Positions 41,310 through 52,843 of a stretch of DNA of 64,000 nt are shown here, piece after piece. The translations under genes and the position numbers were made by a program. The DNA comes from Pictodentalium vernedei. Its lineage: Eukaryota > Mollusca > Scaphopoda > Dentaliida > Dentaliidae. Location: assembly GCA_031216915.1 (NCBI GenBank), contig CM062292.1, forward strand, positions 75,560,956-75,624,955, read 5' to 3'. Position 1 is the first letter of the stretch; every line of letters begins with the position of its first letter. The notes below the pieces were generated by a model. That model saw only the letters and a program-made list of their open reading frames with translations. It was not told the DNA's origin and ran no database searches.

Positions 41310-41565
41310 TATAATGTTGAGGCAAAACCAGGCAAAATAGTTCACAAATATAGGTATGAAGTAAACGACGACAGCATCCACATTTATGACTTTATTTCGT
41401 CATTCTTACAGACTGACTGACTAGAATATGTGACCGAAACCTGCTCACCGATGCAACACAAAACATGAGTCCCGTGCTAAGTGTGTTATAGCGGACTCCT
41501 TGTATAAACAAACACCACGTATTATTGCAGCACATTAAGGTCTAAGTTAAAGGGAAAACACTACA
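41310..41565 (-). mobile_element. 5' LTR of the Gypsy element (256 bp)
   Basis: Starts TATAATGTTGAGGC and ends AAAACACTACA (plus strand). It matches the split LTR at 33739-34973 apart from substitutions and the insertions there. GCAAC at 41566-41570 repeats 33734-33738, giving the 5-bp duplication expected of an integrase. Confidence 0.9.
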
Positions 41566-41570
41566 GCAAC

Positions 41571-42035
41571 CAACAAGACTGAGAACGCGAAGGATATATA
41601 CGTTTCTGAGCGGATGATAGAGAGATACTTTCTTCATGCAAGAGATTCGTGAACGTACTGTGAGAGATCTGACTACTATTACTACCGCATTTCAGGAGAG
41701 TGGAACTTGACAAACTTTCACGCAAGAGATTCGTGAATGTACTGTGACAGAGTAGATATCTGACTACTATTACTAGCACATCTTACGAGAGTGGAACATG
41801 GCAAACTGCCAGGCAAGAGATTCGTGATTAGAGATCTGACTACTATTACCACCACATTTGGGAGAGTGAGATATGACAAACTTTCGAGCAAGAGGTTCGT
41901 GAATGTACTGCGACTGAGTTGAGATCTGACTACTACTCTTACCCCATTTATGGAGAGTGGAACGTGAAATCGTTCGGCAAGAAATTCGTGATTGTACTGA
42001 GACAGAGATTCGCCTACCGCCACAGAAACAAACTT
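41571..42035. repeat. Satellite-like array, third block
   Basis: The 90-bp units seen at 31660 and 33323 resume directly after the Gypsy target duplication (GCAAGAGATTCGTGAACGTA, CTGACTACTATTACTACCGC). They run out near 42035. 42036-42478 then has no recognisable feature. Confidence 0.8.
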
Positions 42036-42478
42036 AACAAACACACACGAGCAATGTGAAAAACTACAGTGTCTTTGCTAATCTGCGCAGCGCCATTCAC
42101 CTGCAAATGTTAACACCGAAGATGAAATACTACAGAAGCCTTGTGATGTACGACTTTTGTGTAAGTCACAAGTGTGAATGTTTTAAAATATAATTTAGCT
42201 TATTTTAACCATTGATGAAACTTTAAAGGTCGTTACCAAATTTAATTCGATCTTTCTGCTATTGCGAACCGTCTTGGACATATACGGTGTTGGATCCTAG
42301 TTCGCTAGTCGGTGCCTCTCTACCACACTTTTCGTAACGGTCACGAGACACCAAACACGTATCGTTTATTATGTCTCTTTTTATAGCCATTTTGTCGAGA
42401 AAATTCACACAGATAAAATTATGCAAACACAAAAAGTTAGAGAAAGTACGAGCGAAGACCTGATACACGTTCACGATA

Positions 42479-42771
42479 CGGTTAAAACTAGAAGTCCTGT
42501 CACGAACTGTGCGCTTATCTAGGCTTAATTGCGCGTAGGAATTGCGCGCAGTTACCATATCGAATAGCACCCAAAGCACGGCAGGTTATCCTGGTTACTC
42601 ATATCAAACACAGGCAATGTTTCTGCTAATGGCCATTGGCTGAAACATTGCTTGTGCACAGGCCATATGTACAGAATTTGATAGCCTTACCATGGTCATA
42701 ACGCGTAGATTAATGCGCAGATCGACGTGCTATTTGTGCGCATTTCATGACAGGACTTCTAGTTTTAACTG
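42479..42771. mobile_element. TA-type MITE, family A, copy 4
   Basis: TA flanks CGGTTAAAACTAGAAGTCC and GGACTTCTAGTTTTAACTG. The core hairpin has lost its centre: TTTCTGCTAATGGCCATTGG then CTGAAACATTGCTTGTGC. 293 bp. Confidence 0.87.
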
Positions 42772-42779
42772 TAGGAATA

Positions 42780-44376
42780 ACCCGATGGGAATATAATCAC
42801 TGTGGCATGGGCAGAGTTAATTACATTGAGTTATATTGTGCTTATTAAATTTGTGGCTTGTGGAACTAGAGTATCAATAACATTTATGCTACCCATGCAA
42901 AACAAAATAACTCCAAAGACACTGTTGATGATTGAAGGCTATACTTTATTAACTTACTTCGCATTTTCCAAATTGTTTTGGATAAAGTATAGCCAATAAT
43001 ACAAATATTTACAAATACACATAGTACTACAAAGAGCATCTATCAAACAGATCATGTCCTTTATGGACTGATCCCAATACTTTTCTTCACCTGCCTAAGC
43101 TTCTGGGCGGCCAAAAATATGGGCGGCCAAAAATATGCCCCAAAAGTAAGGCCTGGAGGATGATGGGGCGGTGGTGGGTTGAAAATACTCTTTAAAATTA
43201 AACTTTTATAGTTAAACTTGCGCTATGCTAAATGAAATACTGGTACTGAAAATGAGAAGACGAACTACTTTGCCAAATTACTTACTTGTTTCACAAGTTA
43301 TCCTCTCCACTTCCGCGGAATACCGCTAACACAAAGGAGCCGCGTCACGTGACAAATTAGTCCGACTTCTCACATTGTATTCTTGTGCAGTCAGCCAAAA
43401 CTGATTGATAATAATCCCTGAAGACCTGTGTACCGTAACTGCCAAAATTACTGTAAGACATTACGTTGCACTGTAGCATAAATCTGGCTGATGTTATCAT
43501 CAACCTGACATGTGTCATGGCAAATTTCCGCGACACCTACTTTCGACATCCTAGTCCCACAAGCCGCACATTTGTTTTGTTTTGTCTTTTTTTTTTTTTT
43601 CATGCGTTCGTTTTGCCTCTCTCGAAGTCTCTATAGTCACGGATATTGCGCCTTTTTCCCAATTAAAACAAAAATATTTCTGCAACAGGCTGAACCATGG
43701 TCGGGACTCCAGCCTCCTATCGGAGATCATACCCCTTACGTCGGGGAAATCCTGACGCCACCCCTGATCCAACACCATTGAGTGATAGTAGGCACATACA
43801 CAAACGATCTCTTACAAGGCATGGCAGCAGCAACTAATTATCGCAAAAATGGAGCGTTGTCTTCACTCTCATCAGTCTTGTACTGCACTGGATAAGTCAG
43901 CCAGAAGCAATTATACTAATCCTAAACTGCTGGTCTGTGATATTTTAGATGGCGTGTTTTTTGGGTCAAGTCTGCTGAATTCACAGAACATTAACCATCC
44001 TACATCAGCAGCAAGCTTAACCCTTACACGTCACTGTGACATCTTTGGAGTCTGTCTATTTTAAGTCACACAGTCAACATCTTAGTATGTCGCCGGCATA
44101 GTGACTGCTTCCTTCAGTTCTCTAGCATCCGTGATACAGAAAACCGCACAGGTACCAAGTGATGACTGGTTATTGAAGCTTGTTATTAAAAACTTCAGTC
44201 AGCTGAATCACAGTTATTGCAGGCTGATCCTGGTGTCGCACTTTTATCGAGAGTTCCCATTGTCCAGATAGTCTGGCGTGACAGTGCCATATAAGTTCAA
44301 TCAGCTGACAGTTTTGCAGAAGTGATTTATGCAAAACAAATCAGTTAACAAATGCATTCTGTCAGAATAGATTATG
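42780..44376. other. Unassigned stretch with a small hairpin and a hAT-like end
   Basis: AGGCTATACTTTATTAACT and GGATAAAGTATAGCC form a stem at about 42932-42993. CCTGACGCCACCCCTG at 43752-43766 resembles a hAT right end, preceded by ATACCCCTTACGTCGGGG, but no left partner was found. Otherwise no repeat or gene is recognisable. Confidence 0.4.
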
Positions 44377-44380
44377 TTAA

Positions 44381-44950
44381 CCCTTTACCTAACGAATCGC
44401 TCGCAGTTGAAACAAATTAATTATTTATTTATTTATTGGTGTTTAAGGTCACATATTTATGCACGATGGCTAACCCAGTTTTACGGGTGGAGGAAGACGG
44501 AGTACCCGGAGAGAACCACCGAGCAACGGCGAGCAACTGTCAGTTCCCCAACATACCAACTCCACACAAGCAGTGTTAGCATTGGTTGGAGACAGGTGCA
44601 CCATCGACGCGCAGTACGACTTAGTACACAACGTCACCGTGCCCTCATGTGGGCATTGGGGGTGAAGTGTCTTGCCCAAGGACACAACGCGGTTGCCGCA
44701 TGTGGGATTCGAACCGAGGACCTATCGGCTTGCAGCCTGCACCTCTACCACCTGAGCCACCGCGCCCCAACAAATTAATTTTTCAGAATATTTCAACAAA
44801 ACCATATCATGTGACCCCTCATTGGAACGAGCTCATTGAGCTCGTTTCAATGAGGGGTCACATGATATGGTGTTGTTGAATTTTTTTTTAAAAATTAATA
44901 AAACAGTAATTAAAATAATGAACTTTGATATCGCCTGCGCTGTGTAAGGT
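44381..44950. mobile_element. piggyBac-like hairpin MITE interrupted by a SINE
   Basis: TTAA at 44377 then CCCTTTACCTAACG; the element resumes after the SINE with CATATCATGTGACCCC, GGAACGAGCTCATTGAGCTC and the right end GATATCGCCTGCGCTGTGTA. The right terminus is degraded and its TTAA is lost. Removing the SINE leaves an ordinary 220-bp copy. Confidence 0.82.
44423..44768 (-). mobile_element. tRNA-derived SINE, full length, with perfect duplication
   Basis: AACAAATTAATT at 44411-44422 and 44769-44780 is a perfect 12-bp target duplication. On the minus strand: GGGGCGCGGTGGCTCAGGTG (A box), GGTTCGAATCCC (B box), GTTGTGTCCTTGGGCAAGAC, GTTGCTCGGTGGTTCTCTCC and the (AATA)n tail after GACCTTAAACACC. 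This is the cleanest SINE in the window and dates the SINE as younger than the MITE. Confidence 0.94.
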
Positions 44951-45008
44951 TATGCTCTAACATTTATTAGATTTGATTTTCTTCCCAGAATTGCTCATTA
45001 TCAAATTA

Positions 45009-45072
45009 TCAAACTCGGCAGATGTGACGTCAAACTCGGCTGATATGACGCCGATCTCGGCTGATATGAACC
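45009..45072. repeat. Short tandem repeat, about 20-bp unit
   Basis: AACTCGGCAGATGTGACG, AACTCGGCTGATATGACG and ATCTCGGCTGATATGAACC follow one another. The surrounding 44955-45790 contains no recognisable gene. Confidence 0.7.
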
Positions 45073-45797
45073 AAGCTGGAGTTGACCCCCTTGGTGTTTT
45101 ACTTGGCGCAAACAATTTATTTACCTCAATACGTTCGCCGGTTTCGCCGAATGCTATCAGAAAAAATTGGTGTGAGCACGCATCATGGGATGCCATGAAG
45201 CTGAAATTTTGTTTGACGAGGAATTATTATGATGGCAATTGGTAATGATTAGGTGGGAACGGAGAAGAAAGAAATCAAATCTCCGTCGTTTGAGGGACGA
45301 ATTAGACAGAAATTGTTTTTCACAATTTGTTGACGGAAACATCTGAGGCTTTACAGTAATTGGTGATTAGTGTCATGCATGAGTTGTTTGTCAAGATTAA
45401 CTCTCAATTCAGTTCATTGACATCAGTGTGTGCACTGTTCATTCTCGCTTTGCAGAACTCGCGGCAGGTTTATTTTTAAGCAATCACATCAGGTATGTTC
45501 TCTCTAATGTGTGTCTCGTTCACTGATATTTTCACTGCACAGAGATCTAATTAAGGCGGTGTCTTGGTCAGACCTATATTCGGTGTGTGCATTTATGTGA
45601 CATTTCCACAGTCCGTTGGTTTTAAAGTGAAGCTGCCATAACACGTAATATCGGTTTTTTGTACCACTTACGAACTCGAATGCTGAATGTGGATTTTTGA
45701 ATGAGATCCCGAATGCTTGCTGTATAGACTGATAATTAGTGTTCCTGCTAGTATGTTGCAATTCTTCTGGCAATGTACGAATTTAAGGCGGTGTCAG

Positions 45798-46511
45798 CAG
45801 GGATGTGGCGACAGGAGGGAGGGGGTCTAACCCCCTCACCCCCCCACCCCCCCCCCCCCCCCCCAGCTAGGAGTATTTTTTTCAATAGTTGGAAATTCCG
45901 AGGTCAAAAATCAAATAGTTGGAAATTCAATAAATTAACATTGTTCATGAAAAATATTAAAATTCCAACTAATGATGAGAAATTTTGATCTTTCATTTCC
46001 AACTGGAAACTTGAGTTTCAAATTTCCTACTCTAAAACTGACATGGCCTCAAAATTTCGACTCTGACATCAATCCGGTAAATTTTCTGACCCAGACACAT
46101 TATAAATGATGCTTTTTCCGTTTCAGGACTAGTGAAAATTTTCAGAAGAAACAACGCAGACGATTTCAAAATTCATTATTTTAAATATCATTTTTTTTTA
46201 ATTTTAAAAAAAAATTTCTCAACAAAACCATATCATGTGGCCCCTCTCTGGAACGAGCTCGACGAGCTCGTTCCAAAGAGGGGTCACATGATATGGTTTT
46301 GTTGAAATTTCTCGAAAAATAATATTTTTTCAGCAGCTGTATGTGCATATTACGCGGGCGGATGCGGGCGATTCGTTGGGTAAAGGGTTAAAAGATATCA
46401 CCCAGCGCTGCAGTGCAGCCACCTATCGAAACCACTCACAGTTGGAATTTACACCGGTGGCACACCCCCCCCCCCCCCCCCCCCAGCTGAAACCCTCTAG
46501 CCACATCCCTG
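45798..46511. mobile_element. hAT-like element with nested piggyBac-like MITE
   Basis: CAGGGATGTGGC and GCCACATCCCTG are perfect inverted ends. GGTGTCAG (45790-45797) and GGTGCAAG (46512-46519) are a probable 8-bp duplication with two or three changes. C tracts of 20 or more lie near both ends. The MITE at 46150-46387 is nested within. No transposase frame. Confidence 0.75.
46150..46387. mobile_element. piggyBac-like hairpin MITE, left end truncated
   Basis: CAACGCAGACGATTTCAAAA lacks the preceding CCCTTTACC. The stem and the right end TTCGTTGGGTAAAGGG followed by TTAA are normal. The turn reads GGAACGAGCTCGACGAGCTC. Confidence 0.82.
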
Positions 46512-46519
46512 GGTGCAAG

Positions 46520-46896
46520 GGAGAGCGGTGGCTCAGTGGTAGACTGTTGGCCTTCTATGCTAGAGGTCCCGAGTTCGATCCCCGTCCGGGACGAACCGCG
46601 TTGTGTCCTTAGGCAAGGCACTTTATCCCGGATGCCTACATGAGGGCACGATGACGCCGTGTACTAAAGGGTACTGCTCGTCGATGATGCACATGTCTTC
46701 AATCGCTGTAACCCTGCTTGAGCGGAGCTTGGACAGAGTCAGAATGTTGAGGAGTTGACAGTTGCTCGTCGCTGCTCGGTGGTTCTCTCCGGGTACTCCG
46801 ACTTCCTCCACCCGTAAAACTGCTACAGTCATGATTGGCCATTGTGCATAAGTCTATGACCTTAAACACCAGTAATTAAATAAATAAATAAATAAG
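46520..46896 (+). mobile_element. tRNA-derived SINE, variant head
   Basis: GGAGAGCGGTGGCTCAGTGG (A box) and GAGTTCGATCCCCGTCCGGG (B box) form a tRNA-like head that differs from the 3217 type, followed by the common body (GTTGTGTCCTTAGGCAAGG, GCTGCTCGGTGGTTCTCTCC) and (AATA)n tail. It begins directly at the duplication of the hAT-like element. 46897-47090 is featureless. Confidence 0.88.
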
Positions 46897-47090
46897 GCTG
46901 TGCTCGAGATACGCATTGCTTAATTCCTGGTTTTTGCTCATTGCTGCTCTGCAGAGCCCTTACCAAATGTTGTGTTATTCAGATATTTCTGTCAGGGTGA
47001 GGTTGTGGAAGAAAGTTGTACAGAAAATTCAACGCAAACTAAGAGTCGTAAGCGTTGATGTATCGAAGTGAGAGATGAGGTAGTTCAGCT

Positions 47091-47142
47091 ATCCGAACGT
47101 CGCGGCTTCCCCACTGGGGAAGCCGAGACGTTCGGATGGCTG
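47091..47142. repeat. GC-rich perfect hairpin
   Basis: ATCCGAACGTCGCGGCTTCC and GGAAGCCGAGACGTTCGGAT form a stem with one mismatch, turning at CCACTGG. Isolated: no termini or duplication seen. Confidence 0.7.
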
Positions 47143-47149
47143 CACTGGG

Positions 47150-49268
47150 GTAATAGGAAACTTTGGACTTTGTGAAAAGAATGAGAAACAAGAGAAACAT
47201 AATTTACTGCATCCAGTAAATTCAAGTCTGTGTGAAAGTGGTTAAAACATGAGAAATAAACAAAATAGGATGAGAATTTATGGAGGCTTATTTTTGGGGG
47301 TGAAATGTTTTTAAAGAAATCAGATATAGGTTTTCGTTAATAGAATTTAAAGATATTCAAACAGAAATCAGATAAATTTCTCCAAGAAAACACAAAAAAC
47401 ATCTATGTGTACAGCATTAAAAGGGTTCGATCAAGGAATAGGAAATGAACATTTTTTGCTTAGTTCAATGATGTTTAGTGCAGTAATGTGCGAATGGAAA
47501 GGGTTCGCATTCTTCTCACAGAAATAAAATCTTTGGAATTCACATTGAAATCTTGAGAGGGTTAAAAGCATTCAACTGAATAATGTATGCTTTATTTCCT
47601 TGTAAAGCAAAGGGTTTCTCTCAACTTGGTTTTGAGAACTGACATCTCAGTAATTATAACAGCAAGATAACATTTAATGTTTGACAGCTAACTTGTGTTT
47701 ACATTGTCTCCAGTGTGAATAAACACAACATAGTATTGCTTGGGGATAATTTACTGTTACAGGAAATTGGAGGCTGTGAAAACCCTGCGGCCAACTGGGC
47801 CGTCCTCAAGGGCTCTATCGACCCGACAAAACATGGGGTACCGAGAACTTGTACGTGTCGGTCTATATGCCAAAATTCTGCGAGATAGGAGGATTCGTTG
47901 TCAAGTTATCGTGCGGACAAGGAAGTGCTTAGAAGGCAGAAGACATGAGAATAAGATGAATAAAAAAAGAAAAATAAACCGTACAAAAACAATAGTCTGT
48001 GTGTTTCACACAGACTAATAATAACACTGTTAGAAAACTGTAACAAAGCTGAGAACATTGTTTAATTATATGTTTTGGTATAATAAATAAAGAGGTTGTT
48101 GCTTGGTAAGTTTCATATCGGCGAGAGATCAGTCCCCTGTAGCGTGACATCAGCCTTCGACCGTCGGTCTCAGATTGATATGAAGAGTTACCGCGGTACG
48201 AAATCTCGACCAATATGAAACTAACCAAGTAATAATAACCTCCAAATATTTGATAAAACTTGTCATTTAATCCGGGCAATTTCATTCTGTACTCTTCCAG
48301 AACATGGGGATTTTAAACACAGTGTAGCATAACTTTTTCAGAACACGATATACTTCGAACACGTTTATTGATACTGGCTATACCTAGTGACGTCAGGGAG
48401 TAACTCTCGACGCCACGTGGCAGATCCTGTGAAGTTCTCAAGGTGAACGGTCGTGTGTTTGAGCTCAGAGATACTGGCGCACCATCATTTCTTATTTCCA
48501 TTCATGTTCATGTGTACCTTTCTATATCAATATAAAACTACTCGTCTTCCATATTTGTGTTTGGGTGATTCTTCCAGGGATAAATCCAAGGACCATAAAT
48601 AATTATTGTAGCACTCACTCTACCCAAAGGAAACGCTACAACAGAATATTTCTGTAGAAACATTTCATACTTAAAAACTTCCGAACTTTTATTTGATAAA
48701 ATCTATTCATTCCTTCATTTATTTGCCGTTTTAAGAGTGCCATGTTATTTTAACCATCACAACAGCAAGACAATGTCAGTGTTATGAGGGACGGTTGCAT
48801 TCATTTATGACATTAGCCACAAACATCGCTGCTGGCTGCTTCAACCTCACGATCAAGACAGGAAACACTTAATTTTTTTTATTGTTTCTCATTGAAGTAT
48901 TTTTCTGCAGTCATTGTTTGTTGTGACACTGCGGTGACTTTTTACTTTTTAGTGTGATCACATTAGCCACTCACGATTAGTGATGAAAGCTAGATATTTT
49001 TAATCAGCAGCACTCTGTTACCGAATATATTGATACATTTTGTAGCATTTGATAACATAAAACGTACTGCAGGGAGATGGCATAGCTACGGGGGCTGTCT
49101 TCCTGCCATTCCCACATGACTGAGATAAAATCATCAAACAATCCTGACGACAGACAACGCCTACATAAGTAAATACCCAATATATCATAGTGGGTAATTA
49201 AGACAATTGCTCCAGACAGTTCGCCATTCAATACTCAATACTCACAGTTGAACAATCATAAATCAAGT
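47150..49268. other. Long AT-rich stretch without recognisable genes
   Basis: I see only AGTCTGTGTGTTTCACACAG (47991) and a loose inverted repeat at 48105-48235 (TTGGTAAGTTTCATAT with ATATGAAACTAACCAA, plus CGAGAGATC/GAAATCTCG). The short frames on both strands carry no domain I can name. This is the longest transposon-poor block in the window and may be intronic or intergenic host DNA. Confidence 0.45.
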
Positions 49269-49269
49269 A

Positions 49270-50136
49270 TGTGAGCGGGTGTGATTGTCTGAAGAGTACT
49301 TATGGGGCGGACCCCCTACTAGCCCGCAACAGGGCAGATCCCCAGGCCTCGACAGGACAGTCCCAGAGGAACACAGCTCGGGGAGCGCCCGCAAAACCTT
49401 CGTCCCACGGACCACCTGGCTCGGCCAAATTGCCTATGAGACGACAGCTCCGGGGCATCTCCTGTGGCTGTCTAATAAACTATAGATATCCCCAAATGGA
49501 AAGCTACCCCCTCCCCCCTAAGATTGGATAGTGCCTCACTCTGTACGCAGTATACCTATTTTGATGAGGCACCAGAATTTACCTGCAGTCGGGACAAGTA
49601 GGATTATTGCAATTGTGGTATAGGGCGTATGAATCAAAGAATCGCTGAGTTAATGTCTTCTTAAATTCAGATCTAGAATAGCTCTGAACCATTGTTTCTA
49701 TACTGTTCCAGATCCTGGGAAAGGTATGGAATGGAAGAGTTGCAACAGATTGGTTCGTGGCTTAATTTTCCCGACTGTCTAGGTTCCATTTCCACGAGAT
49801 TGGTAGTAATTTTATAAGTTTTTTTCAAAACTTACTGGTAGCCTCTTATTATACCAACCGGGCATAAATAGGACATGACGTTTATGAAGAACTTCAAATT
49901 TTAAAATACGATACTTGTTGAATAATGAGTCAGTATGTGCATTATACCTTTTGTTGGATATAACGCAAATAGCCTTCTTTTGAAGTTTTCCAATTATTTT
50001 TGCTGAGGTTGAGTGGCCCCAGACGTGGGTGCCGTACAACATATGTCTGTGAATTAGAGAAGAATTTAATGTTTTTAGGCACTTCCTAGGTAGTATATGT
50101 TTCACTTTGTTAATGGCATATACAGCCCTTGACATT
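49270..50136 (-). pseudogene. LINE C-terminal ORF portion and 3' region
   Basis: Minus strand: MSRAVYAINKVKHILPRKC, NSSLIHRHMLYGTHVWG, KLQKKAICVISNKRYNAHTD and LFNKYRILKFEVLHKRH form the post-RT segment of a CR1/Jockey-like LINE. After a break the frame resumes weakly with YHNCNNPTCPDC near 49590-49620, a typical C-terminus. Down to about 49270 lies GC-rich 3' sequence. It is the end of the element that extends right to about 54525. Confidence 0.8.
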
Positions 50137-50323
50137 TTGCAACTAACTGTGAGATTTGTTTTTTCAAAGTTACATTTTCGTCCATTTGTATCTTAAAGAA
50201 TTTGAAAGACTTATCTTCCTGGCTATTGCCAAACATCCATGTAATTGAATCGTTTATCATGTGGGCCTTGTAGGGGTGGAATATGAATCATTATAAAGGT
50301 GGAGAAGAATTCATAGAGAATAT

Positions 50324-50811
50324 CTAGTGTTTTTGAGTGGATACCGAAAATTATCTCATGAGTGACCGATACAAATATTTATTTTCCGCACATAACCATT
50401 TGTCTCGATCACAACTGAGATAATTTTCAGTATACACTTATGAACACTAGATTTTCTTTTTATTATTCGCTTTTATAAGAATCTGATTATTTCGCTCGTT
50501 TCAACCATGAATTGGTGCATAGAAGTAAACAGCGCATTGAATCATTGATACGCGGAAGTGATTTGATCGATACTCGGAACAGATAGCATCTCGCGATCTG
50601 ATTCAGTTGGCGGTTTTTCTACTTCAAACATGGCCTGAAAGTCAGTAATATAAGTTTTTGGTTTGGTACGTCCTTTGAAAGGACGTAGAAAACCAGAAAT
50701 TTATATTACGGACTTCCGGGCCATGTTTGGACTAGCGGGTTTCATGCATCAATTCAAGATGAATACGCGTTGAATTATTGCTGGAAATGATCGGTATCCA
50801 CTCAAAAACTC
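50324..50811. mobile_element. Inverted-repeat element inserted in the LINE
   Basis: TCTAGTGTTTTTGAGTGGAT and ATCCACTCAAAAACTCTAGA bound the segment. A second palindrome sits at its centre (about 50630-50735: ATGGCCTGAAAGTCAGTAAT arms, TACGTCCTTTGAAAGGACGT turn). It separates the RT part of the LINE from its C-terminal part. Duplication not resolved. Confidence 0.65.
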
Positions 50812-51009
50812 TAGATTGTCTTTTCCTTACACGTTTCCAGAATAAGTTGATCATTTCCAGTGATAGTTTGACTCGTATTCGCCTTGAAGTGATGCTTTGA
50901 AAGCCGCCATTTTGATTGATACCGTGAAATTGAAAATTTCAATATCTTCACAGTGGGTGATATGATTTCTATCTTTCTGCAATTTTTTCGATAATCTATC
51001 GTTTAGTGT

Positions 51010-51690
51010 ATAATAAATTTGGGTTTTTTCACATTGAGGAATAGTTTATTGGCCGTACACCAATCCGTTATATTTTAAAGTTCGATGTTTGCTAACTCTG
51101 TTATATTATCCAAATTATTTCCTGCCGTTTGGGCAGTTGCGTCATCAGCATAGCGTAGAAGTTTTAAAGATGTGGATTTAATTACGTCATTGACATATAT
51201 TATGAAAAGGATCGGTCCAAGAATAGACCCCTGTGGAACTCCAGTCGTAATTTCTAGAAAATTAGAATTAGCATCAGATAGCGGTACTGACTCCTCCCGG
51301 AGAGATAATCTCTGAATCAGGAATTTGCACGGCCTCTGATTCCATAAGTCTATAGCTTCTTCAATAGCGTTTCGTGGTCTATTGTGTCAAAAGCCTTCGC
51401 AAAATCCAAGAAAATGGCTGAGATGTAATGCAGGGTGTATTGTGGAGGGGCAGGTTTGAAGCCAAATTGAAATGGATGAATAATGTTATTGTCATTTAGA
51501 AATTTTAAAAGTCTTGAATGCTTTAGTTTTTCCAGAACCTTAGAGAAGGTTGATAAAATACTTATGGGTCTATAGTTATTAAATTGCTGTTTATCTCCTG
51601 ACTTAAAGATCGGTATTATTTTAGCTGTTTTCATTTTAGCGGGAAAAACACCTGATGAAAATGAAAGGTTTATTTTGTGGGTCAATGGAT
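51010..51690 (-). pseudogene. LINE reverse transcriptase core
   Basis: From 51685: NLSFSSGVFPAKMKTAKIIP, FKSGDKQQFNNYRPISILS, FSKVLEKLKHSRLLKF, IHPFQFGF and FLDFAKAFDTIDHETLLKKL (motif A). A shift follows and the next part reads TGVPQGSILGPILFIIYVND (motif B), LLRYADDATAQT (motif C, YADD intact) and ITDWCTANKLFLN. The text QFGF(K)P is missing several residues before SAIFLDF. The order and motifs place it in the CR1/Jockey group. Confidence 0.9.
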
Positions 51691-52336
51691 TTGCAGTTTC
51701 GCCGATTACTTCTTTCAGAAGTTTGGTCGAGATGTTGTCATAGTCTGTGGTGAATTTAGAGTTGAACTTCTTTGTGTATTGAATTACCTCAAACGGTGTT
51801 TGTTACAGGTATGATAAAAATGATTATGGATTAATTTCTGTAATATAGTCGGTGAAATGTCGGGTAGAATGCGGCACTTGATCACTGAGGGTTTCACCAA
51901 TATTAACGAAAAAGGAGTTAAATTTATCGGCTATGCCTTTGGAGTCAGTAATTTCGGTGTTCTCATCTACAAAGGCTGTTGGAAATGTGGATTTGGGGTG
52001 GTGTTTTTTGATGGCTTTTACTAGAAAATCCCATGTTTTTTTAAAATTATTTTTGTTTTTAGGATTATAGTACTCGGTTTTACTAGCTTTTTTACTCTGT
52101 TAAAGATAGCACAGTACCCTTTATATTTTGAAATATTTTGGGCTGATGGTGATTTTAATTTCTTTACATATAATTTTCGTTTATTCAAGGATGATTGCAC
52201 ATGAGGCCGGTAGTCAACCATGGTTCACGTTTCACGAACTTAGGGGGAACTTTTATGAGACTCTGTAGAAATGCGTGTTCAAATGCAGAAAGGACATACT
52301 CAAGAAGATTACCACAAGCTTCACGAGGCAATGCGA
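51691..52336 (-). pseudogene. LINE linker between endonuclease and RT
   Basis: The frame around 52021-52221 gives VDYRPHVQSSLNKRKLYVKK, SAQNISKYKGYCAIFNRVKK, the basic segment that normally follows the endonuclease in these LINEs (W-x-x-x-L-x-x-S-I-x-x-x-x-x-L-Y type). Nearby frames are broken at several points. Confidence 0.65.
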
Positions 52337-52341
52337 ATCTA

Positions 52342-52590
52342 CAGTACGTGGAGAGTGTATTATCACTAAATCACCGCCGAGTGGAGATTCCACCCGTGGA
52401 ATAATTGCAAATTTGTTGCAAGGCATAACCAGCAAAGTTTCAGCCAATCTATCTCCGGGTTAAACCCGGAGGTTCATTGGCTGAAACATTGCTTGTGTGT
52501 TTGTCGATATGCACAAAATTTTAAAGTTATAGCTTGGGTGATAACTCCACTCCACAGGTGATTTAGTTACAATCCACTCTCCTCGTACTG
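52342..52590. mobile_element. TA-type MITE, family B, copy 3 (nested in the LINE)
   Basis: TA flanks CAGTACGTGGAGAGTGTATT and CACTCTCCTCGTACTG. The core includes AAGTTTCAGCCAATCTATC, CCGGGTTAAACCCGGAGG and TTCATTGGCTGAAACATTGC. 249 bp, splitting endonuclease from linker text. Confidence 0.9.
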
Positions 52591-52599
52591 TATGATGTT

Positions 52600-52843
52600 C
52601 GAAAAATCACAGACATTTAACAAATTTTTAAAATAATCAATATTTTCTTTTTTAAAAGGTCTTTTCGAAAGCTGGGTTATAGGAGTACTTTTGTTTGGCC
52701 GATTCATCAGTGTGGAATGTTGCAAAATGATCACTGACATCTGCAATAATTATACCAGATGTTTGAGAATTAATTTTGTTACTACAGATGTGGTCGATTA
52801 TTGTTGACGTATGAGGAGCAATTCTAGTTGGTCTGGTAATATC
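52600..52843 (-). pseudogene. LINE endonuclease, C-terminal part
   Basis: Minus strand: TRPTRIAPHTSTIIDHICSN and GIIIADVSDHFATFH are the conserved end of an AP-type LINE endonuclease; the SDH triad is present. It is separated from the N-terminal part by two hAT-like insertions. Confidence 0.85.

Noticed and set aside
48313-48501. Possible coding frame (TRPFTLRTSQDLPRGVESY)
   Set aside because: Short, without a domain, start context or splice sites that could be supported.
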